A stretch of DNA of 64,000 nt from Amycolatopsis sp. NBC_00345. GTDB lineage: Bacteria; Actinomycetota; Actinomycetes; Mycobacteriales; Pseudonocardiaceae. Of this stretch, positions 58,296 to 64,000 are shown piece by piece. Position numbers and translations under genes: made by a program. A model generated the notes under the pieces. The model did no database searches. It was not told the DNA's origin and worked only from the letters and a program-made list of their open reading frames with translations. Every line of letters begins with the position of its first letter. Position 1 is the stretch's first letter. The stretch lies in the NCBI RefSeq assembly GCF_036116635.1, contig NZ_CP107995.1, forward strand, positions 5,022,001-5,086,000. The letters are read 5' to 3'.

Positions 58296-60090
58296 GTGAC
58301 CTCGATCGCCTACGCCTACCTCAAGGTCATGCCCTCGCTGCAGGGTCTCGGGCGCCACCTGCGCGACCAGGTCCGTGAAGCCGAAGGGCAGGCCCCGAAG
58401 GTCAGCCTGTCGGCCGATCTGAAAACCGTGCTGCTGCGCGAGCAGCTCCGCGCTGCTGCCCGGGAAGGCGATCAGACCGCCATCCGGCTGCTGGCCGAGC
58501 TGGACGCGAAACCGGCGGAGACCCGGTTCGCCGCGCTGAAACGGCGCCTGAACGGGCAGAACATTTCGCTCAAGGTCGTGCTGGACAAGTCGGTCGGCAC
58601 GAGCATTCGGGGTCTGGCCCAGCTGGACTCCGGGATGAAGTCGGTGACCGGCTCCCTTGCTCAGCACACGGGGATGGTCGGCGCGGCGGCGCTGAAGTAC
58701 GGGGCGATGGCGGCCGGCGCCGGACAAGCGGTGTCCGCGCTCGGCGGTCTCGGCTCGGTCGCGGCTACCGCGTCTGGGTCGCTGCTGGCGGTTCCGGCGG
58801 CCGGGCTCGCGGCCGTGGCGATCATGCAGACGCTCAAGCTCGGGGTGTCCGGGTTCTCCGAGGCGCTCAAGGAGTCGGATCCGAAGAAGTACGCCGAGGC
58901 GATCAAGGATTTTCCGCCTGCGATGGCGGCGGCCGCGAACGCGGTCCGCGCGCTGCGCCCGGAGTTCACGAGCCTGCGGCAGGAGGTTCAGCAGCGGCTG
59001 TTCACCGGCCTGTCCGGGGAGATCACCGCGCTGGCCGGGACGTATCTGCCGCTGCTGCATCGTGGGCTCGGCGGGATCTCCGATGGGTTGCACGCCGGCG
59101 CGCTCGGCTTCGTCGCGTTCGCCCGTGAGGGGCGCACGGTCTCCGACGTCGGCTCGATCCTGGGCAACACCTCGGCGACCATGCACGAGCTCGCGCGGGC
59201 TGTGCAGCCGTTCCTGCAAGGGCTGCGGGACATCGCCGCAGTGGGCGCGGAGTTCCTACCCGGCTTCGGTACCGGGCTGGCTGATGGCGCGCAGAAGTTC
59301 GCCGACTTCATCGCGGCGGCACGTCAGTCCGGGCAGCTGCGGGAATGGCTATCGGCCGGGTTGTCGGCGGTCGGGGAATTGGTCACGGTCCTGAAGAACC
59401 TGGGCCAGGTCGTGTTCGGAGTGTTCTCCGCCGCGAACACCGGTGGCGGCGGGCTGCTGTCGACGCTGGTCGCGGTCACCGGTCAGATGGCCGCGTTCGT
59501 CCACTCCGCGGAAGGAGCGGGCGCGCTCACCCAGATTTTCGGCGGCCTGCACGCGCTCGCACAGGGCTTGATGCCGGTACTGCTGGCGATCGGCCAGGCC
59601 CTCGTCACCTCGATTGCTCCGGCGATCGCGCAGCTCGGCCCGATGATCGGTGCCGCGTTCGCCGCGCTCGCCCCGGCGATCGCACCGCTGGGCCAGATCC
59701 TCGCCGCGCTGGCGCCGGTGATCGGCATCGCCGCGCAGGCGCTGGCCGCGGTGCTCGTGCCGGCGGTTGCCGCGCTGGCGCCGATCGTGGCCGCGCTCGC
59801 GCCGGTGCTCGGGGAGGTCGTGGCCGCGCTCGGCGGCGCGCTCGGGTCGGCGATCACCACGCTGACACCAGCGCTGGTGCAGCTCGCGCAGACGCTGGCC
59901 CCGCTGATCTCGGGGTTCGGCGGGCTGCTGGTGCAGGCGCTGCAACTCGCCGCTCCGGCGCTGGCGCAGCTGCTGACCGCGCTCATGCCGCTGATTTCCC
60001 AGCTGGGCGGGGCGTTTCTGCAGGTGCTGCAGGCCGTGATGCCGTTGGTCTCGGCTCTGGCGGGCATCTTCGCGTCCGGCGCACCGAGGC
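58296..60090 (+). CDS. Tape measure protein, 3'-truncated
   Basis: About 600 residues from GTG at 58296. Helical N-terminus (TSIAYAYLKVMPSLQGLGRH), a hydrophobic middle and long runs of alternating ALAPVIGIAAQALAAVLVPA repeats are typical. At about 60085-60095 the tape measure pattern stops, and the frame continues only as out-of-frame sequence to 60383 (RPTSLGRRRARPRSPTRP). Siphovirus tape measures are usually longer and end in a C-terminal domain, so the 3' part looks deleted, with the next tail gene joined directly. Confidence 0.85.
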
Positions 60091-62110
60091 AGGTCCTCTC
60101 GTCGCCGCGCCCGACTTCACTCGGCCGGCGCCGGGCACGTCCACGTTCGCCGACGAGGCCGGTCGGGTGTGGACGGTGTCCGGGGTCGCATCGGGAATCA
60201 CGGACCGGCGGACCCGGTTTTCCGGGTTCGTCGTCGAATGGGCGCCGGACTGGCCCTACGGCGATCTGTCCACTCCGGACGGCTACCCCGGTGAGTCCCG
60301 CACGTCGGTCACCGCGGCCGGAGTGCTGCGGCGCCTCGATCAAAACCGCGTCACCCCACCGTCGACGATGTGGGCCGAGCTGATGAAGCTGGGCCGTCCC
60401 GCGCCGCTGATCTACTGGCCGTGCGAGGAACCCAACGGGTCCGCGACCTTCGTCCCAGCCTCCGGCGGTCCCGCGCTGACGATTGCCGGGGAAGTGACCG
60501 AGAGCGGCATCACCGATGTGCCTTCCAGTGCGGGAATGCCCGCGTTCGGAGCCGGGCAAGCGTCCGGGCTATTTCCCGGCTACCCGGACAGCGGTGTCTT
60601 CAGCGTGGTGTTTCTGTTGCGGCTGCCGAAGAACGGCGTCAAGGCAGCGGACACGCCGCTGGTCACGTTCTACGGCCTCGGCCCGGGACCAGCCGCGTAC
60701 TACTCGCTGGAGGCCCAGCCAGACGGCCGGCTGGCGATGCGCACCCGCAGCGCTCTCGGCGGCACCCTCGAAACTGCGCCGTTCCCCGCGCTGCCGTTCC
60801 CGCTCAACAGCACCACGCAACTCGTGCGGTTCTCCGTAACCCGGGTCGGCTCGACCACCAGTGCGGGCCTGAGCATCGTCAACGACCAGTTCCCCTACGG
60901 CTACGGCCTGAGCGCGGGGTTCAAGTCGGTGTACAACCCGCCGCAGGGAATCGTGATCGGCGGCGGCTGGTGGGTCGGGCAGCCGAACGGGTTCGCCGAC
61001 CTGAACGGGACCGGCATCGGTCACGTCTACTGCGACCACGCCACGACCGAGCTGGACGCGCCGATGTTCAACGCGACCCGCGCGTGGATCGGAGAACGGG
61101 CCGGGGACAGGCTGCGCCGCCTCTGCGCCGAGAACCACATCCCGCTGGTCCTGGCAGGGGCGAGCGTCGGCACCGAATTGATGGGGCCGCAGCGATCCAG
61201 CTCGACCCTGCCGGACCTGCTGCGCGAATGCGCCACCGCGGATGGCGGGATCCTCTACGAACGCCGCATCCTGCCGGGCCTGGCTTACCGCACCCGGATG
61301 TCCCTTTACGCCCAGCGGCCCGCGCTCGTCCTCGACGGACGTTCCGGGCCGGGCGACCTGAAGCCGGGTTTCGCCCCCGTGCTCGACGACCGGGGCGCGC
61401 GCAACGACGTCACGGTCACCCGCACCACCGGCGGTATCGTCCGCGCCACTGACGCCGACCACGTTCGCGCCCACAGCCGCTACGACACCCAGCTTGACGT
61501 CAACGTCGCCGCCGAGACCCAGCTACCCGACATCGCGTGGTGGCAGGTGCACCTCGGCACCGAACCCGGGATGCGGTACCCGCAGGTCTCGCCTGCCCTT
61601 GCCGCCAATCCGGCGTTGCTGCGGCCGTGGCTCGACGTCGAGATCGGCGATCGGGTCGAGGTCGCCGGGCTGCCCCCGCAGCACCCGCCCGGGACGGTCG
61701 GGCTGCTGATTCAGGGGTACACCGAAACCCTGCGCCCATACCGGATCGACACCGATGTGAACGCCTCACCCGGCCGTCCTTGGCACGTCGCCACCACACC
61801 CACCACACCGGACGACGTCGGGTGGCGGGCCGACACCGCGGGCTCGGCCATCACCGGTCCACTCGGCCCCGCCGACACCGCATTCGGGGTCCGGACCGAT
61901 CAGGGTCCATTGTGGATCACTACCGCGACGCATCCGGGCCAGTTCCCGTTCCTGATCAAGGTCAACGGTGAGACCATGCGTGTCACCGCGATCACCGGTA
62001 CTGGCTCACTGCAGGCGTTCACCGTCGTGCGCGGCGTCGAAGGGCTCACCCGAAGCCACGGCGACGGCAGCGCGGTGACCGTGGCGAACCCGGCGCGAGT
62101 CGCGCGCTGA
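60091..62110 (+). pseudogene. Minor tail protein, 5'-truncated by the tape measure fusion
   Basis: The open frame carries about 670 residues of tail protein: LVAAPDFTRPAPGTSTFADE, GFVVEWAPDWPYGDLSTPDG, ILYERRILPGLAYRTRMSLY and AFTVVRGVEGLTRSHGDGSA at the end. A LamG-like/concanavalin-like insert may lie in the middle (ALGGTLETAPFPALPF). No start codon or ribosome site precedes the first family-like residues; the frame extends back only as antisense-like sequence in the tape measure. The distal-tail gene normally between is absent. Hence a deletion joins it to the tape measure. Confidence 0.75.
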
Positions 62111-62135
62111 ACCACCTACCCCACGGAGGACACCG

Positions 62136-62603
62136 ATACCTGCCGCACCCTGGCGGGCTGGGGAAGCGATCACCGCCGCCCGCCTCAACCAGATGAACCC
62201 CAAGGTCTACAAGACCGGAACCATCAACGGCGCCGACGTCGGCCAGTACACCGGAATAATTCTGTCCACAATAGACATTCCTGACCCCGGCTACTCGTAC
62301 CAGCTCAGTTTCTCCGGCCAGATCTGGCTGGCCCCCGGCGCCCCGACGGGGGTCGACATCACCATGAAGGACGGCGCGAGTCTCAGCGGCAAGATCCTCT
62401 CCACCATCACCTCCATCGACGGCGGCATGGTCGGCAACCAGGGCGGCCGGATTCCCCACACCATCACCGGCACGAGCCCGCCCCTCACCGGCGCCCGCTC
62501 CGTGTCCCTCGTCGTCACCAAATGGAAGGGCGGCAGCGGCGACGGCTGGCAGCACGGCAACGACCAGTTCACCAGCGTGACCGTGCTCCTGACCGCAGCG
62601 TAA
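62136..62603 (+). CDS. Small tail protein, apparent ATA in place of the start codon
   Basis: About 155 residues. A good GGAGG (62125-62129) precedes ATA at 62136, from which the frame reads PAAPWRAGEAITAARLNQ, a typical phage tail/appendage N-terminus (compare start-PxxWxAGExxTAAxLN). The first standard start, ATG at 62193, would cut these 19 residues. The remainder is beta-rich (GYSYQLSFSGQIWLAPGAPT, SVSLVVTKWKGGSGDGWQHG). Either an AUA start, a mutated start or a base error. Confidence 0.7.
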   Translation: MPAAPWRAGEAITAARLNQMNPKVYKTGTINGADVGQYTGIILSTIDIPDPGYSYQLSFSGQIWLAPGAPTGVDITMKDGASLSGKILSTITSIDGGMVGNQGGRIPHTITGTSPPLTGARSVSLVVTKWKGGSGDGWQHGNDQFTSVTVLLTAA

Positions 62604-62617
62604 GGGAGACGGATCTC

Positions 62618-62935
62618 GTGACTCCCGAATGGCTGACCGCGCTCGCCGCGTTCCTCGGCCCCGTAACCGGTGCCCTGACCGGCCTGCTCGCCGCGCGCCG
62701 AGCCGTGCGCAACGCACGCACCAGCTCCGACCAGCAGGCACTCACCGCACTACACAGCGGCTATCAGGCCCTGCTCGAAGACCGAGCCACCCACACCCGC
62801 GACGTGCTCGCGGAACTCACCGCCGTGAAAACGGAACTGATCGCCGTGCGCCAGGAGAACGCGCGGCTGCTGCTCGAAGTCGGCGCCCTGCGCGCCCAGA
62901 TCGGACACCCGCCCGAAGGACTCATCCACCCGTGA
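62618..62935 (+). CDS. Small membrane protein with coiled coil
   Basis: 105 residues, GTG start behind AAGGGAGA. One membrane helix (about 5-27, WLTALAAFLGPVTGALTGLL) and a C-terminal coiled coil (AVKTELIAVRQENARLLLEV). It lies directly before the endolysin gene (GTGA overlap), as do accessory lysis proteins. Holin or spanin-like function is possible but not shown. Confidence 0.75.
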   Translation: MTPEWLTALAAFLGPVTGALTGLLAARRAVRNARTSSDQQALTALHSGYQALLEDRATHTRDVLAELTAVKTELIAVRQENARLLLEVGALRAQIGHPPEGLIHP

Positions 62936-63891
62936 CCGATTACGGCATCGACGTCTCCCACTGGAACTCCGTCACCAGCTGGGAAGCGGTGCGAGGCAAC
63001 AACATCTCGTTCGCCTCGTTCAAGCTCACCGAGAGCACCGACTACACCGACCCCACCAGCGCCGGGCGCATCCAGCCCGCCCGCTCGGCCGGCATCGTCC
63101 CCGGCGGCTACCACTTCGCCCGCCCCGGCGACGTCGCCGGGCAGGTCGCGCACTTCGCCGAGCAGCTGCACGCCGGCGGATTACTCGGCGGCGGCTCGCT
63201 CGCCCCGATGCTCGACATGGAAGCCGCGGAACTGCGGCCCGGCGCAGACGCGTTCGTCGGCGACTTCATCAGCCGCCTGCGCGCCGCCACCGGAGTCCGC
63301 AAGGTCCTGGTGTACGCGAACCTCGACTGGTTCACGCACGTGCTCGATCCGGGCCGCTGGATCGACGATGACGTACTGCTGTGGATCGCCCGATACAACG
63401 ACGACCCCGGCAACCCCGGCTGGAGCCACCCGCGTCTCGCGGTGCACCAGCACACCCAGCACGGCACCGTTCCCGGAGTCGCGGGCAACGTAGACCGCGA
63501 CGCCACCGTAGGCCCGTGGACGCTGGCGAACCTCACTGTCGACGGTTCCATCCCCGATCCCGCACCAGCACCGCCGCCGCCCCCGGCCGGTGGCGGGACC
63601 TACACCGTCCACTCGGGTGACACGCTTTCCGGCATCGCCGGGAAGTTCGGGACGACGGTGGCCGTGCTGGTCGCGTTGAACGCGATCAGCAATCCGAACC
63701 TGATCTACGCGGGGCAGACCCTCCGTCTCCCCGGCAGCGGTCCCGGAGTCCGCCGCTACCAGATCCGTCCAGGAGACACGCTCTCCGCCATCGCCGCACG
63801 CAACGGCACCACCGTGGGCGCGCTCGCCGCCCGCAACAGCATCGCCAACCCGAACCGCATCTACGCCGGGCAGTGGCTCGACCTGCCATGA
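62932..63891 (+). CDS. Endolysin: GH25 muramidase with two LysM domains
   Basis: 319 residues, GTG start. GH25 domain at about 1-200: YGIDVSHWNSVTSWEAV carries the first catalytic Asp, and APMLDMEAAE the catalytic Asp/Glu pair; GYHFARPGDVAGQVAHF is typical. A Pro-rich linker leads to two LysM modules, YTVHSGDTLSGIAGKFGTTV and YQIRPGDTLSAIAARNGTTV, ending in LYAGQ-type repeats (IYAGQTLRLP, IYAGQWLDLP). It cleaves the glycan of peptidoglycan for host lysis. Confidence 0.96.
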   Translation: MTDYGIDVSHWNSVTSWEAVRGNNISFASFKLTESTDYTDPTSAGRIQPARSAGIVPGGYHFARPGDVAGQVAHFAEQLHAGGLLGGGSLAPMLDMEAAELRPGADAFVGDFISRLRAATGVRKVLVYANLDWFTHVLDPGRWIDDDVLLWIARYNDDPGNPGWSHPRLAVHQHTQHGTVPGVAGNVDRDATVGPWTLANLTVDGSIPDPAPAPPPPPAGGGTYTVHSGDTLSGIAGKFGTTVAVLVALNAISNPNLIYAGQTLRLPGSGPGVRRYQIRPGDTLSAIAARNGTTVGALAARNSIANPNRIYAGQWLDLP

Positions 63892-64000
63892 CCACCACCG
63901 GCCACGGGGGCGGCGGCACGCTGCTGCTCCTGGTCCTCATCGCCTGGGCGGCCTGGCACGGCGCCCGCGCGTTCGTCCGCGCCTACGAAGCGCTGAACGC
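63888..64000 (+). CDS. Small membrane protein, partial (holin-position gene)
   Basis: ATG overlaps the endolysin TGA (ATGA). The first 37 codons read MTTTGHGGGGTLLLLVLIAW and onward with a single hydrophobic helix, and the frame runs off the window. Its place behind the endolysin is that of a holin or other lysis accessory gene. Confidence 0.6.
   Translation, partial: MTTTGHGGGGTLLLLVLIAWAAWHGARAFVRAYEALN

Overview
The window reads as chromosome of a high-GC actinomycete, most likely Amycolatopsis or a close relative in the Pseudonocardiaceae. This is inferred from the roughly 70% GC coding style, frequent GTG starts, GTGA/ATGA gene overlaps, ESX-type (type VII) proteins, DUF3558 lipoproteins, an F420-dependent enzyme and the gene order. 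No rRNA or tRNA gene and no CRISPR array was seen.

Layout. 1-6115 (minus strand) is the conserved heat-shock/RNA block hrcA, dnaJ, rsmE, HIT protein, phoH-like, ybeY, CNNM/HlyC membrane protein. 6347-9711 (plus) is a small orphan ESX module: a YbaB-like protein, an EspC-like protein, a large putative secreted substrate, and two tandem paralogous membrane proteins of unknown family. 9717-21864 holds a reductive pyrimidine-degradation locus (MmsA-type dehydrogenase, PucR regulator, NCS1 transporter, N-carbamoyl-beta-alanine amidohydrolase, dihydropyrimidinase, F420-type oxidoreductase), interrupted by a subtilisin-inhibitor-like protein, a DUF4173 membrane protein and a two-component system. 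22031-29163 is accessory: a 5'-truncated HSDR_N remnant, a Tat-exported glycoside hydrolase, a serine hydrolase, an iron-regulated siderophore-interacting protein, and a TetR-controlled divergent pair. 29257-36482 carries hemW facing a sulfate-assimilation operon (Cys leader peptide, sulfite reductase, zinc ribbon, cysH, cysD, cysN, sirohydrochlorin chelatase). 36507-39128 holds host genes ending in a DUF3558 lipoprotein pair.

From about 39.3 kb to the right end lies a prophage or phage-derived island. Its left part (39310-45063, minus) is regulatory: a trypsin-fold protein without a catalytic serine, small proteins, two XRE regulators, a PAP2-like protein, a MAB_1171c-type membrane protein and an ImmA/IrrE peptidase. 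A divergent control region at 45064-45328 has two copies of an 18-bp operator. The right part (45329-64000, plus) is a siphovirus-like late operon: terminase, portal, MuF-like protein, scaffold, capsid, head-tail joining genes, tail tube, frameshifted tail chaperones, tape measure, minor tail protein, endolysin. No integrase or right end is in the window.

The prophage looks partly decayed: terS and terL are each frameshifted, the tape measure is fused out of frame to a headless minor tail gene, and one tail gene seems to have ATA where its ATG should be. It also carries cargo: a low-GC secreted trypsin-like protein whose catalytic Ser is Ala, and small opposite-strand genes. The most unusual points are two independent trypsin-fold proteins without a catalytic Ser, the F420 enzyme in a pyrimidine operon lacking a dihydropyrimidine dehydrogenase, the operator pairs, and the 30-bp and 32-bp tandem arrays.
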